Positions 1 to 7,661 of a DNA stretch of 36,445 nt are shown one piece after another. Position 1 is the stretch's first letter. Every line of letters starts with the position of its first letter. Both the position numbers and the translations under genes were made by a program. The stretch comes from Chloroflexota bacterium. GTDB lineage: Bacteria > Chloroflexota > Dehalococcoidia > Lucifugimonadales > Lucifugimonadaceae. Under the pieces are notes generated by a model, which was given only the letters and a program-made list of their open reading frames with translations, had not been told where the DNA came from and made no database searches. Location: the NCBI GenBank assembly GCA_013204555.1, contig JABMNO010000023.1, positions 1 through 36,445 on the forward strand. The letters are read 5' to 3'.

Positions 1-48
1 CGCCAACCGTCAACTCAACGCGCCCGTCGCGACCGCGGTGTTGTGGGG

Positions 49-71
49 GGCAATTCGTGAATTGCCGCTAC
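49..71. repeat. Palindromic intergenic repeat, copy 1
   Basis: A perfect 7-bp inverted repeat, GGCAATT and AATTGCC around a CGTG loop (49-66), is followed by GCTAC. The trailing CTAC flank is shared with the copies at 3441, 24277 and 36418, so this looks like one member of a dispersed palindromic family. It lies in the gap before the first gene; nothing else was recognised in positions 1-237. Confidence 0.6.
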
Positions 72-113
72 GGTTTCATTCCACGCGATCGGCGCTACGG
101 CGGTGCTGCGCCT

Positions 114-136
114 GGCAATGCGTGAATTGCGGCTGC
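114..136. repeat. Palindromic intergenic repeat, degenerate copy 2
   Basis: GGCAATGCGTGAATTGC (114-130) followed by GGCTGCGGT matches the element at 49-75 in the same orientation with a few substitutions. One stem is reduced to GCAAT/ATTGC. The pair looks like a tandem duplication in which one copy has decayed. Confidence 0.5.
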
Positions 137-237
137 GGTGTAACTCCCTCCTCCTCCCCGCACAGCACGACTGCCCGAACATCGCGCCCCGCAGGTAGAA
201 TCGCCCGGCGGAACCACCACCACCCAGAGGAATACCA

Positions 238-1872
238 ATGCCACGCATGACCGGCGGAGAAGCACTTGTTCGGACGCTCGTTCGAGCTGGAGTTGAGATC
301 ATCTTTGGCCTGCCGGGCGTTCAGATGTACGGCCTCACCGTCGCCATCCGGGACGAACCCGGCATCCGCATGATCACCCCGCGGTCAGAGTTTGCGCTGA
401 CCTACATGGCCGATGGCTACGCCCGCGTTGGCAACCGCATCGCACCCGTAATGGTCGTTCCCGGACCCGGCGTCTACAACGCCGCTGGAGGGCTATCGAC
501 CGCATACTCCACCAACTCGCCCGTAATGCTCATCGCCGGACAGACGCCGCGGGACACCATTGGCGGCAACACCGGCGCGCTGCACGAGGTAAACGATCAG
601 CTCGATACCATCAAGCCAATCACCAAATGGCAGGGTCGCATGCTGGAAATCAGCGACATCCCCGGCACGATGACCGAGGCGATTCGCCAGTTGAGATCTG
701 GTCGACCGCGGCCGGTCTACGTAGACATTCCCCCCGAGGCGATGCTTGGCCTCGATGAAGTGGAGCTGCTTGAAGCACCACCGCAGGAACGGCTCACCCC
801 GGCAGATTCGGAGATCGAAGCCGCCGCACGCGCACTGGCCGCCGCCAATAATCCAATTATTTTCGCGGGCAGCGGCGTCCACCTCTCAGAAGCGCACGAC
901 GCCCTCCTTGCCATCGCTGAGGATTACAACATCACCGTGCGCACCACAGCCGCTGGAAAGGGCGTACTCCCTGACGATCACCCGCTGCACCTGACCACGG
1001 CGGGGATGACCATGCTGCGAAAGGGTGGGCTTGCTGACCCCGACGTGGTGCTGGCAGTCGGCACTCGCAACGCGCTGGGGATGTTCAGCGAGTCAACATC
1101 AATCATTCAGATCGACGTCGACCCCGATGAGATTGGTCGGTTCCACAAGAACACAACACCACTGGTGGGCGACGCTCGAGAAACGCTGCTCAAGCTGCAC
1201 GCCGCGCTGGGCGAGACGAATGCAGCGAGCCGGAAGTCGCCTGCCGACACGGTTGCAGGCGTTCGAGAATTCCTGGCCCGACCGGAACATCTGACCGAGC
1301 CACAAGAGAGTTTCACTAACGCTCTCCGAGCCGGAATTCCCAGGGACGGCATCGCAATCTACGGCATGACGCAGGTTGGCTACTACGGACGCACGAACTT
1401 CCCGACGTACGGACCGCGAACGTACATCGACTCCGGCTACTCCGGGAACCTTGGATATGCGTACCCAACGGCACTTGGCGCCAAGCTGGCGAGGCCCGAT
1501 GTGCCGGTCATCTGCATTACTGGCGACGGCGGCTTCGGCTACCAGTCGCCTGAGATGGCGACGGCAATGAAATACGGCATCAACGTTGTGACGGTAATCT
1601 TCAACGACAACGCATACGGCAACGTGGCCCGCGATCTGGACATGGAGTTCGGAGGTCAGTACGAGGCCGATCTGGCGAACCCGGATTACGTCCGGCTCGC
1701 GAAGTCATACGGCCTGGAATCTACTCAGGTAACTGACCCCGCCAACCTGGAAGGCGCCATCAAGGACATGATCGATCGCGACGCCCCGGCCCTCATCGAA
1801 GTCCCGGTAGACCGCATGCCTCGACCCGGCGCAATGCTCCAACGCCCAGCCTGGGCCACACCGCGGGTTTAG
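238..1872 (+). CDS. Thiamine diphosphate-dependent enzyme, acetolactate synthase-like
   Basis: A 544-residue cytosolic enzyme of the ThDP-dependent decarboxylase/carboligase superfamily, with the usual three-domain layout. The N-terminal Pyr domain carries the conserved glutamate that activates ThDP (E51, in SEFALTYMADGYAR). A central Rossmann-like domain covers about 190-330. The C-terminal PP domain has the metal/diphosphate motif ITGDGGFG (GDG 429-431) and NDN 27 residues later (456-458). The ATG at 238 follows AGAGGA with good spacing. Its family members include acetolactate synthase, benzoylformate decarboxylase, oxalyl-CoA decarboxylase and sulfoacetaldehyde acetyltransferase. It is isolated from ilvN or ilvC and sits among catabolic genes, so a catabolic 2-oxoacid role is more likely than branched-chain amino-acid synthesis; the substrate cannot be read from sequence. 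Confidence 0.9.
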   Translation: MPRMTGGEALVRTLVRAGVEIIFGLPGVQMYGLTVAIRDEPGIRMITPRSEFALTYMADGYARVGNRIAPVMVVPGPGVYNAAGGLSTAYSTNSPVMLIAGQTPRDTIGGNTGALHEVNDQLDTIKPITKWQGRMLEISDIPGTMTEAIRQLRSGRPRPVYVDIPPEAMLGLDEVELLEAPPQERLTPADSEIEAAARALAAANNPIIFAGSGVHLSEAHDALLAIAEDYNITVRTTAAGKGVLPDDHPLHLTTAGMTMLRKGGLADPDVVLAVGTRNALGMFSESTSIIQIDVDPDEIGRFHKNTTPLVGDARETLLKLHAALGETNAASRKSPADTVAGVREFLARPEHLTEPQESFTNALRAGIPRDGIAIYGMTQVGYYGRTNFPTYGPRTYIDSGYSGNLGYAYPTALGAKLARPDVPVICITGDGGFGYQSPEMATAMKYGINVVTVIFNDNAYGNVARDLDMEFGGQYEADLANPDYVRLAKSYGLESTQVTDPANLEGAIKDMIDRDAPALIEVPVDRMPRPGAMLQRPAWATPRV

Positions 1873-1874
1873 CG

Positions 1875-1903
1875 TTGCGTATTACGAAACACTGATCGAT
1901 AAT
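1875..1903 (+). promoter_or_regulatory. Candidate sigma70-type promoter of the VapB-like gene
   Basis: TTGCGT (1875-1880), a 17-bp spacer and GATAAT (1898-1903). Transcription would begin about 7-8 bases later, at or next to the ATG at 1912. No Shine-Dalgarno sequence precedes that ATG, so the message is probably leaderless. Confidence 0.5.
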
Positions 1904-1911
1904 GTTTTGGT

Positions 1912-2124
1912 ATGACGACAGTAACAGTTTCACCCAAATACCAGATCGTAATACCAAAAGAGATTCGCGAGCAGATGGGCATCAAGCCCGGACAGAAGCT
2001 AATCGCCATTTATTACGACAACAAACTTGAATTCGTGCCGGAAGTTTCGATCGCTGATGCGCGAGGGATGTTCAAAGGAATGGGCATATCATCGGAAGTC
2101 CCAAGGGAAGACGATAGATATTGA
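1912..2124 (+). CDS. AbrB/SpoVT-type antitoxin, VapB-like
   Basis: A 70-residue protein whose first about 45 residues form a swapped-hairpin AbrB DNA-binding domain (VSPKYQIVIPKEIREQMGIKPG is split here as VSPKYQIVIPKEIREQ then MGIKPG). The acidic tail ending EVPREDDRY would be the toxin-binding segment. Its stop codon overlaps the start of the downstream PIN toxin by 4 bases (TTGA), the usual sign of translational coupling in VapBC pairs. The known family role is to neutralise the toxin and repress the shared promoter. The ATG has no Shine-Dalgarno but sits right after a promoter-like sequence. Confidence 0.88.
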   Translation: MTTVTVSPKYQIVIPKEIREQMGIKPGQKLIAIYYDNKLEFVPEVSIADARGMFKGMGISSEVPREDDRY

Positions 2125-2498
2125 TCGTTGTCGACTCATCAGGCTGGCTTGAGTACTTCATCGAGGGCCCAAACGCAGGAATATTCGAGTCGGTTGTCGC
2201 CGACCCCCATGAACTGATTGTTCCCTCGATCACGATTTACGAGGTATTCAAGCAGGTCGCTCGGCGAAGTAGTGCCTCGTTCGCACTGAGAGCGGCTTCT
2301 CAGATGCAAAAAGGCGAAGTTATTGATCTAGACTCTGCGACCTCAATTGCCGCCGCACAGATGTCGATTGAGAGACACCTTCCGATGGCCGACAGCATTA
2401 TCTTGACTACGGCAAGATTGCACGATGCCATTCTTTGGACTCAGGATGCGGACTTCGACGGTATGGAAGGCGTCAAGTACGTTCCCGCCAGAAGCTGA
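2121..2498 (+). CDS. PIN-domain ribonuclease toxin, VapC-like
   Basis: A 125-residue PIN-domain protein. The metal-binding acidic residues of the family are visible: D5 (VVDSSGWLEY), E41 (ITIYEVFKQV), D91 (MADSIIL) and D109 with D111 (WTQDADFDG). VapC proteins are Mg-dependent endoribonucleases that cut tRNA or rRNA and stop growth when the antitoxin is lost. The start is TTG inside the overlap with the antitoxin stop, so expression probably depends on antitoxin translation. The catalytic set is complete, so the toxin looks functional. It breaks up a run of metabolic genes, consistent with a separately acquired module. Confidence 0.88.
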   Translation: MIVVDSSGWLEYFIEGPNAGIFESVVADPHELIVPSITIYEVFKQVARRSSASFALRAASQMQKGEVIDLDSATSIAAAQMSIERHLPMADSIILTTARLHDAILWTQDADFDGMEGVKYVPARS

Positions 2499-2545
2499 TA
2501 TCACAGATTGATGGCAGGAAGATGAGCTTGCGGGCTCTGATCTCG

Positions 2546-2551
2546 TACAAT
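2546..2551 (+). promoter_or_regulatory. Candidate -10 box of the SDR gene
   Basis: TACAAT (five of six consensus bases) ends 7 bases before the ATG at 2559. No Shine-Dalgarno is present, which suggests a leaderless transcript. No convincing -35 box was found. Confidence 0.4.
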
Positions 2552-2558
2552 CCGCACC

Positions 2559-3371
2559 ATGGCACACCCACTATTTGATCTCACTGGTCGCGTTGCTCTT
2601 GTTTCAGGTGCAGCCAGCGGCATGGGCAAGCAGATATCGATTGCGCTTGCTGAGGTTGGCGCCGATGTGATGCTGGCCGATATCAACCTTGATGGGGCGG
2701 AAGCGACTGCCGAAGAGATCCGCTCCCTTGGGCGGAAAGCTGTTCCGGTGGTCTGCGATGTATCGAAGCCTGCGCAGATCACGGCCATGTTTGAGCGACT
2801 CGATCAGGAATTTGGGCAGATTGACGTGCTTGCAAATGTTGCAGGCGTGGGAGTGATCGGGCCGCCCGAAAGTGTGCCCATCGCCAGCCTTGAGCAATCA
2901 CTGAACAACCTTGTCATTGGCAGATTCGCGGCGTGCCAGGAGGCCGGGCGTCGAATGCTTGCGCAGGGTAAGGGCAGCATCATCAACATTGGCTCAATCG
3001 CTGGCTGGAACTCCCTTGGCCGCAGCCACACGCCATACGGCATGGCCATGGGCGCCGTGATCGCAATGACGCGAGAGCTCAGCACCGAGTGGGCGGCGCG
3101 TGGCGTGCGAGTCAATTGCATCCTGCCAGCACAGATAACTAACGCTGGCCTTGAGGCTCGCATGGCGACCACACCCGGGGTCAGAGATACGTTTATCGGT
3201 GGAATCCCAATGGGTCGAATGGGCAAGCCCGAAGAGATCAAGGGCGTGGCGATATTCCTTGCCTCCGACGCCGCTTCGTTCGTGACGGGAGCGATACTCC
3301 CCATGGATGGCGGCAACCTGGCGATGAACGCCGGTGGCACGTATCCGGGAAGCCCTCGCGTCAGCGGGTAA
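2559..3371 (+). CDS. Short-chain dehydrogenase/reductase with the catalytic lysine replaced
   Basis: A 270-residue classical SDR. It has the nucleotide loop GAASGMG (17-23), an acidic D41 that favours NAD(H), NVAG (93-96, for the usual NNAG), catalytic S146 (GSIAG) and Y160. The expected YxxxK reads YGMAM, so the general-base lysine is methionine at 164 (ATG at 3048-3050). The C-terminal IPMGRMGKPEEIKG...SFVTGAILPMDGG is typical of the family. Loss of the lysine would normally lower activity sharply, so the protein is a specialised variant, a non-catalytic paralogue, or carries a sequencing change (AAG to ATG is one base). It lies upstream of the M20 gene, but a repeat-filled gap separates them. 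Confidence 0.9.
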   Translation: MAHPLFDLTGRVALVSGAASGMGKQISIALAEVGADVMLADINLDGAEATAEEIRSLGRKAVPVVCDVSKPAQITAMFERLDQEFGQIDVLANVAGVGVIGPPESVPIASLEQSLNNLVIGRFAACQEAGRRMLAQGKGSIINIGSIAGWNSLGRSHTPYGMAMGAVIAMTRELSTEWAARGVRVNCILPAQITNAGLEARMATTPGVRDTFIGGIPMGRMGKPEEIKGVAIFLASDAASFVTGAILPMDGGNLAMNAGGTYPGSPRVSG

Positions 3372-3393
3372 GGGGGCTTGCAGCCTGCACATA

Positions 3394-3411
3394 GGGGGAG
3401 CGGGAACCCCC
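3394..3411. repeat. G-rich inverted repeat in the SDR-M20 gap
   Basis: GGGGG-AGCGGGAA-CCCCC forms a 5-bp stem 22 bases after the SDR stop codon. The left part AGGGGGAGCGGG resembles the element at 4880-4905. It may act as a weak terminator, but no T-tract follows. Confidence 0.4.
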
Positions 3412-3440
3412 GCGTGTTCAATGCGCGTGGCCGCGCCCAG

Positions 3441-3464
3441 GGCAGGTTTCAAACTTGCCACTAC
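3441..3464. repeat. Palindromic intergenic repeat, GGCAGGTTT core
   Basis: GGCAGGTTTCAAACTTGCC (3441-3459), followed by ACTAC, is an imperfect inverted repeat. It is nearly identical to the element at 24277-24300. A TTG that would extend the downstream gene upstream lies inside this repeat. Confidence 0.65.
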
Positions 3465-3516
3465 CTATCGAAGGCCAGGAAGGACTGACTGCACGTACCC
3501 GTGATCATTTCTCACG

Positions 3517-3522
3517 TATCAT
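3517..3522 (+). promoter_or_regulatory. Candidate -10 box of the M20 gene
   Basis: TATCAT (five of six consensus bases) ends 7 bases before the ATG at 3530. There is no Shine-Dalgarno before that ATG. This placement supports 3530 as the start and suggests a leaderless transcript. Confidence 0.4.
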
Positions 3523-3529
3523 CCCGCTC

Positions 3530-4918
3530 ATGACTGACACATCCACCGCCAAGTCCATCGCCGCATCTGCTATTGACGCTCGCTCTGAGGGCCTCATCGC
3601 GCTGTCTAAAGACATATGGGATCACCCTGAGCCTGGTTTTCGTGAGCACCGTACGGCTCAAGTCACCGCTGATTTCATGCGGGAGATCGGGCTGGCGGCG
3701 CGCGAGAACATCGCCATCACAGGAGTTATCGCCCGTATTAATACGGGGAGGCCCGGGCCGCATGTGGCGATCATGGGCGAGCTGGATTCTCTGATTGTTC
3801 CTGAACACAGGGATGCTGACTCTGCATCTGGTGCAGTCCACGTTTGTGGGCACAACATCCAGATTGGCAACATGCTCGCCGCCGCGGTGGGGCTATCGCA
3901 GCCTGAAGTGCTTGCCACGCTGAGTGGCTCCATCTCGTTTATGGCTGTGCCTGCGGAGGAATACATCGAGATCGAGTTCCGAGAAGGGCTGCGTGAGGCT
4001 GGCGAACTTGAGTTCCTGGCCGGGAAGCAGGAGTTCATCCGGCTTGGTGAGCTCGATGACGTTGACATATCACTCCTAACCCACGTAGAAACCTCCGAAC
4101 TGACCGCGTTAAGACCGGCAGTGAGCCTCAACGGCATGATCGCCAAGCGTGTTCGGTTCATCGGCCGCTCAGCCCACGCTGGCGGATCACCTGAACTGGG
4201 AATCAACGCCCTCAACGCGGCCAATCTGGCGATGCAGGGCATCCACGCGCAACGAGAGACCTTCAAAGACGATGACCACGTCCGGGTGCATCCGATCTTG
4301 ACGCGAGGCGGCGCTGCGGTCTCATCTGTCCCCGCAAACGTAACGATGGAAATGTTCGTTCGGGCGGCCACCGTCGAGGCGATGGAAGATGCGGCAGCGA
4401 AAGTCGATCGGGCGCTGAAAGCTGGAGCAATGGCGGTTGGTGCCACTGTGGAGATCAGCACTTCACCCGGATACCTGCCTGCGAAGTTCCATGAAGGCCT
4501 GGGAGAGCTGTACGACGAGGTCGTCACAGATCTGATCGGAAAATCCGGGGTTGGCCGAATGCCGCATCGGACATCCTCAACCGATATGGGCGATGTATCT
4601 CAGATCATGCCAACTATCCACCCGTACGTTGGCGGCGCCAGAGGCCGCAATCACAGTGATGACTTCGATATCACCGACTGGGATCTGGACGTGATTGATG
4701 CCGGAAAGGCGATGGCCAACACGACCATTGAGCTTCTCGGCAACGGCGCTGTTCGCGGTCGCGAGATCGCCGATAACTTTGATGCGCCGCTATCCATATC
4801 CGAGTACCTCGCCGTCGTCCGGGGTTATCAGGCCACAGAGAAATGGTCTGGCTCATCACCGTCGCTCTTGGGTGACCGCAAGGGGAGCGGACCTCAAATC
4901 CCCTTTTCGTTCTCTTGA
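3530..4918 (+). CDS. M20-family amidohydrolase/peptidase, AbgB-like
   Basis: A 462-residue metal-dependent amidohydrolase with M20 architecture. Catalytic domain ligands are D86 (MGELDSL), H104 and H108 (HVCGHN), and the E143-E144 pair (VPAEEY) that supplies the base and a metal ligand. The dimerisation domain starts near GRSAHAGGSPELGINAL, and a late motif HRTSSTDMGDVSQIMP is present. The GHN variant resembles the p-aminobenzoyl-glutamate hydrolase (AbgB) branch. It would cleave an amide or N-acyl bond of a small substrate in the cytosol. ATG 3530 was preferred to an upstream in-frame TTG at 3455, which lies inside a palindromic repeat. The last about 15 residues are encoded by another repeat (4880-4905), so the C-terminus has probably been remodelled. 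Confidence 0.88.
   Translation: MTDTSTAKSIAASAIDARSEGLIALSKDIWDHPEPGFREHRTAQVTADFMREIGLAARENIAITGVIARINTGRPGPHVAIMGELDSLIVPEHRDADSASGAVHVCGHNIQIGNMLAAAVGLSQPEVLATLSGSISFMAVPAEEYIEIEFREGLREAGELEFLAGKQEFIRLGELDDVDISLLTHVETSELTALRPAVSLNGMIAKRVRFIGRSAHAGGSPELGINALNAANLAMQGIHAQRETFKDDDHVRVHPILTRGGAAVSSVPANVTMEMFVRAATVEAMEDAAAKVDRALKAGAMAVGATVEISTSPGYLPAKFHEGLGELYDEVVTDLIGKSGVGRMPHRTSSTDMGDVSQIMPTIHPYVGGARGRNHSDDFDITDWDLDVIDAGKAMANTTIELLGNGAVRGREIADNFDAPLSISEYLAVVRGYQATEKWSGSSPSLLGDRKGSGPQIPFSFS
4880..4905. repeat. Inverted repeat inside the 3' end of the M20 gene
   Basis: AAGGGGA (4880-4886) and TCCCCTT (4899-4905) flank a 12-base loop. The element is translated as part of the C-terminal tail GDRKGSGPQIPFSFS just before the stop. 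AGGGGAGCGG is shared with the element near 3394. Confidence 0.5.
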
Positions 4919-4945
4919 CACATGTTCTGTTTTTGCCATCATAAG
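4915..4945 (+). promoter_or_regulatory. Candidate promoter of the SnoaL-like gene
   Basis: A perfect -35 hexamer TTGACA (4915-4920) overlaps the M20 stop codon. CATAAG (4940-4945, four of six) lies 19 bp downstream. This would give a leader of about 40 bases containing the Shine-Dalgarno at 4980-4986. Confidence 0.4.
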
Positions 4946-4991
4946 TGTTGTACCAAAGCGTTTTCAGTGCAATCACTACGGGAGAAGAGCA

Positions 4992-5408
4992 ATGTCTGAC
5001 GCCAACAAAGCGGTAGTCCGCGAGTATTACCGACTGCTCGATGCAGGGGACATCGATGGCATCATGGGGGTAATCCATGATGACCTGAGCTGGACGATGC
5101 ACGGCGTCGGCGATCTCACCAGGGAGTCGATTGGTCCTTTGGCTCAAGGATTCGCTGCTGCGTTTCCAGACATGAAGCACACAATCAGCGATCAATCAGC
5201 CGAAGGCAACACGGTGACCACTCCTTTGACGTTCATGGGAACGCATAACGGCGATCTCATGGGCATACCGGCCAGTGGAAAGTCTGTCGAGATTCGTGGC
5301 ATCAATGTCCACGAAGTCGTGGACGGCAAGATCAAGGGCGGCGAGACTATCATCGACCTGATGGGTCTTATGCAACAGATCGGCGCGGTACCAGGTCCCG
5401 GCGGCTAA
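4992..5408 (+). CDS. SnoaL-like (NTF2-fold) ester cyclase-type protein
   Basis: A 138-residue protein of the NTF2-like/SnoaL superfamily. It opens with the typical helix NKAVVREYYRLLDAGDIDGI, then HDDLSWTMHG, then the SnoaL-type segment FAAAFPDMKHTISDQSAEGN and TFMGTHNGDLMGIPASGKSV...INVHEVVDGKI. The family includes polyketide cyclases, dehydratases and many unassigned small-molecule binding proteins, so no reaction can be named. The ATG at 4992 follows GGGAGAAG at good spacing; a longer in-frame reading from 4695 would overlap the M20 gene and was rejected. It probably has its own promoter. Confidence 0.87.
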   Translation: MSDANKAVVREYYRLLDAGDIDGIMGVIHDDLSWTMHGVGDLTRESIGPLAQGFAAAFPDMKHTISDQSAEGNTVTTPLTFMGTHNGDLMGIPASGKSVEIRGINVHEVVDGKIKGGETIIDLMGLMQQIGAVPGPGG

Positions 5409-5470
5409 ACGGGGACAATTACTCACGCTGAAGCCGCTACACTCTCGCCAGCAAAATCAGGGGAGCGTGA

Positions 5471-5749
5471 ATGGGACTCAGGCAGCGGCTTTTATATCTT
5501 CAGGCGGAATCAGTGAGTGTGCGATCGCAGATCATTGCGATGGCTCTGCATGAGCCTGTTCCTAAATCGGTGACGCAGATCGAGCCTACGGGCGTTGATT
5601 TTCCGTACGCGTCGGTCCACGAAGCAGTTATCGATGGCTGGCGCGTGGTTAGCTTCCCCAGTCCCAAAGAGTCGGCGACCACCGATGATGACCTGACGAT
5701 TCTTGGCTATGAGTTCATTCTGGAGAAGCTGGAGCAGTTCGATGACTAG
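5471..5749 (+). CDS. Hypothetical protein, translationally coupled to PhyH
   Basis: A 92-residue protein of no recognised family. It begins with a short basic amphipathic stretch (MGLRQRLLYLQAES), followed by a mixed segment with IDGWRVVSFPSPKESATTDDDLTI and an acidic helical end LEKLEQFDD. No signal peptide or membrane span is evident. A strong Shine-Dalgarno (GGGGAG, 5 bases before the ATG) supports it as a real gene. Its last codons overlap the first codons of the PhyH gene (ATGACTAG), so the two are probably co-translated and functionally linked, perhaps as an accessory subunit; that is inference from arrangement only. Confidence 0.65.
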   Translation: MGLRQRLLYLQAESVSVRSQIIAMALHEPVPKSVTQIEPTGVDFPYASVHEAVIDGWRVVSFPSPKESATTDDDLTILGYEFILEKLEQFDD

Positions 5750-6563
5750 TGCAACCACTTCAGACCGAGTGTTGCTGAATGACGAACAACTGGTCGACTT
5801 CATCATCAATGGATACACCATCGTCGAGACGGACCTCGGCGATGAGTTCAACCGTGGCGTGTTTGATCAGCTTGAGGCGCTGCCGGAGAACCCCGGTGAC
5901 GGGATCCTCGAAGCGATCCCCGCGCTCAACGATGTCTACTCGCACCCGAAGGTAGCTGGCACTCTGGCGAGCATTCTGGGTTCTGATTACTACATGTATC
6001 AGCATCGGCACTGCCACCGGAATATGCCCGGCACGCCAAGTCAGATGTGGCATCTGGACGGAGGCGCTGGCACAACTGAGCGGAGTCCCGATCACGTTCA
6101 GGCGGTGCTCGCCATGTACTACCCGCAGGATGTGGAGTCGAATATGGGGCCAACAGCCCTGATACCCGGCACGCATCTGTTTCCATCATCCACTGACCGG
6201 ATGGCCTCCTACGGCAACTTCAAGAATCAGGTAATTGCAACGGTGAATGCCGGTTCAGTTCTGATCGTTCATTACGATGTCTGGCACGCCGGCACAGCCA
6301 ACTCCTCTGACAACGTGCGCTACATGATCAAGTTCCTGTTCAACCGCGCGTCCGAATCAACGAAACCAAGCTGGGATTACGATCCCGCGGCCGCGGCTGC
6401 ACAGGCTCCCAGACTTCAATTAGGGAAGGGCGCGCCCGTCACGCGCGCTCTTGCCGGTCTGGAAAAAAACCGCCGCATAGCGATGTGGAACAATCTGGCG
6501 GGTGACGTCGACTTCCCAGACGAGTACTGGGACCAGTGGAAAGGCCCCTGGCCCGGACACTAG
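5742..6563 (+). CDS. Phytanoyl-CoA dioxygenase (PhyH) family Fe(II)/2-oxoglutarate oxygenase
   Basis: A 273-residue cytosolic oxygenase. The 2-His-1-carboxylate facial triad is visible as H104 and D106 (QMWHLDGG) and H182 (YDVWHAGTANS). A downstream arginine, R193 (NVRYMIKF), is placed to bind 2-oxoglutarate. The N-terminal LNDEQLVDFIINGYTIVE is the usual helix before the jelly-roll core. PhyH relatives hydroxylate lipids and other small molecules using O2 and 2-oxoglutarate. The start at 5742 overlaps the preceding small gene. The family is abundant in marine Chloroflexota, where it is linked to degradation of recalcitrant organic matter; the substrate is unknown. Confidence 0.9.
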   Translation: MTSATTSDRVLLNDEQLVDFIINGYTIVETDLGDEFNRGVFDQLEALPENPGDGILEAIPALNDVYSHPKVAGTLASILGSDYYMYQHRHCHRNMPGTPSQMWHLDGGAGTTERSPDHVQAVLAMYYPQDVESNMGPTALIPGTHLFPSSTDRMASYGNFKNQVIATVNAGSVLIVHYDVWHAGTANSSDNVRYMIKFLFNRASESTKPSWDYDPAAAAAQAPRLQLGKGAPVTRALAGLEKNRRIAMWNNLAGDVDFPDEYWDQWKGPWPGH

Positions 6564-6602
6564 TGCCTACTGGCGCATAAGATGCGCGGGAATGAACGTG
6601 CC

Positions 6603-7661
6603 ATGAACTTAAACATTCCTGATTGGGTGACCTATCCCGGCGAGCGCTGGGATCCGATCACGCCTGAAGATGCGGGTCTCAATGCTGACGTATGGCAGAA
6701 ATTTCTCGCTGATTCTGACGTTCGCGGTGCCAACTGGGAGGGTGAACAACACTCCGGGTCGGATGATTGGGGTGCGGTGCTGGCCATCGGTGGCCGTGTC
6801 CTTCAGACTTGGGGCAACCCTGACTACAAGTTCCAAACGGCGTCGGTTGGCAAGGCGTTCACATGGGCGATATTTGGGCTGGCGGTCGACGCTGGTCTCG
6901 TCACCCCGGAGGATCTCGTCAACGAAACCTGGACTGGAGCAGGCCTCCTCTCACATCCCCACAAGTACCTGACTCGGGGCCACCATCGCCAGCTGAAGTG
7001 GAAGCATCTGCTTGGCTCCAAGACCACCTACGGACACGACGGTGGCTTCCCGGTGACGAATGGCTACTATTGGGCCCGTCGGTCGACGGGCCAGATGAAG
7101 GCGCAGGCATCGAACCCCGTACCAGCGTGGGCGAACTGGACTGGCGACCCGTTCTACGACAACTACTCACACACACAGCCCGGCACGGAGCGAATCTACT
7201 CAAGCGGTGGCATCTGGCGACTTTCGCAACTGCTAACGGTGCTATGGGGCGACGACATCAAGAACGTCATCGATGATCGGTTGCTGTCCAAGATTGGCAT
7301 CGCCGCGAATGAGTGGGACTGGCTTCCCGGGCGGGTTATCCACGAGACACACGACTTCTACTCTGAGATGCCCGGCTACGGGCGGTTTGTCGACCCTCCA
7401 TACGAGATCGAAGGCCACGTCATCCGCGGCGGGGGCGGCTGGGTAGTTATGAGTGCATCCAACATGGCACGATTCGCACACCTGATTGCCACGCAAGGGG
7501 TGTGGAACGGAAAGCGCATCGTGAGCCCCGACTGGCTACGAAGTCACTCAGGCGGTAACAAGAGCCTCACCAGCGGCGAGTCCGAGCACTTCACCGCACT
7601 GGGCAAGGTGACGACTGAGGGCATCGAGCACCCGCTACCGGATGAGTTGTTTGCGCGCTAA
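6603..7661 (+). CDS. Serine hydrolase of the beta-lactamase/penicillin-binding-protein fold
   Basis: A 352-residue protein of the beta-lactamase-fold hydrolase family (class C, EstB-type esterase or D-aminopeptidase relatives). The SxxK motif is S81-V-G-K84 (TASVGKAFTW) and the second catalytic element is Y199-S-S (RIYSSGGIWRL). The late part contains VIRGGGGWVVMSASNMARFAHL, typical of this group. No signal peptide is present, so it is probably a cytosolic esterase, amidase or lactonase rather than an antibiotic resistance enzyme. The ATG at 6603 is preferred; ATG 6582 would add MRGNERA, and neither has a good Shine-Dalgarno. Its stop overlaps the convergent enolase stop by 4 bases, leaving no room for a terminator. 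Confidence 0.85.
   Translation: MNLNIPDWVTYPGERWDPITPEDAGLNADVWQKFLADSDVRGANWEGEQHSGSDDWGAVLAIGGRVLQTWGNPDYKFQTASVGKAFTWAIFGLAVDAGLVTPEDLVNETWTGAGLLSHPHKYLTRGHHRQLKWKHLLGSKTTYGHDGGFPVTNGYYWARRSTGQMKAQASNPVPAWANWTGDPFYDNYSHTQPGTERIYSSGGIWRLSQLLTVLWGDDIKNVIDDRLLSKIGIAANEWDWLPGRVIHETHDFYSEMPGYGRFVDPPYEIEGHVIRGGGGWVVMSASNMARFAHLIATQGVWNGKRIVSPDWLRSHSGGNKSLTSGESEHFTALGKVTTEGIEHPLPDELFAR

Noticed and set aside
1912..2498. The VapBC pair as proof of a mobile island
   Set aside because: No flanking repeats, integrase or att-like duplication were found; toxin-antitoxin pairs also occur in stable chromosomal regions.
2804..3421. 205-codon open frame on the minus strand
   Set aside because: It is a shadow of the SDR gene with unlikely composition.
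3455..3529. TTG start extending the M20 protein by 25 residues
   Set aside because: The TTG lies in a palindromic repeat, has no Shine-Dalgarno, and the extra residues do not resemble the family N-terminus; ATG 3530 has a -10 box at leaderless distance.
3658..4527. 289-codon open frame on the minus strand
   Set aside because: It is antisense to the M20 gene, low-complexity Ser/Ala/Arg-rich, with no Shine-Dalgarno or domain.
4695..4991. Long N-terminal extension of the SnoaL-like protein
   Set aside because: It overlaps the M20 gene in another frame; ATG 4992 has a good Shine-Dalgarno and fits the family length.
6603..7661. Antibiotic-resistance beta-lactamase
   Set aside because: It lacks a signal peptide and sits in a catabolic cluster; the SxxK/Y-S-S fold is shared by esterases and amidases.
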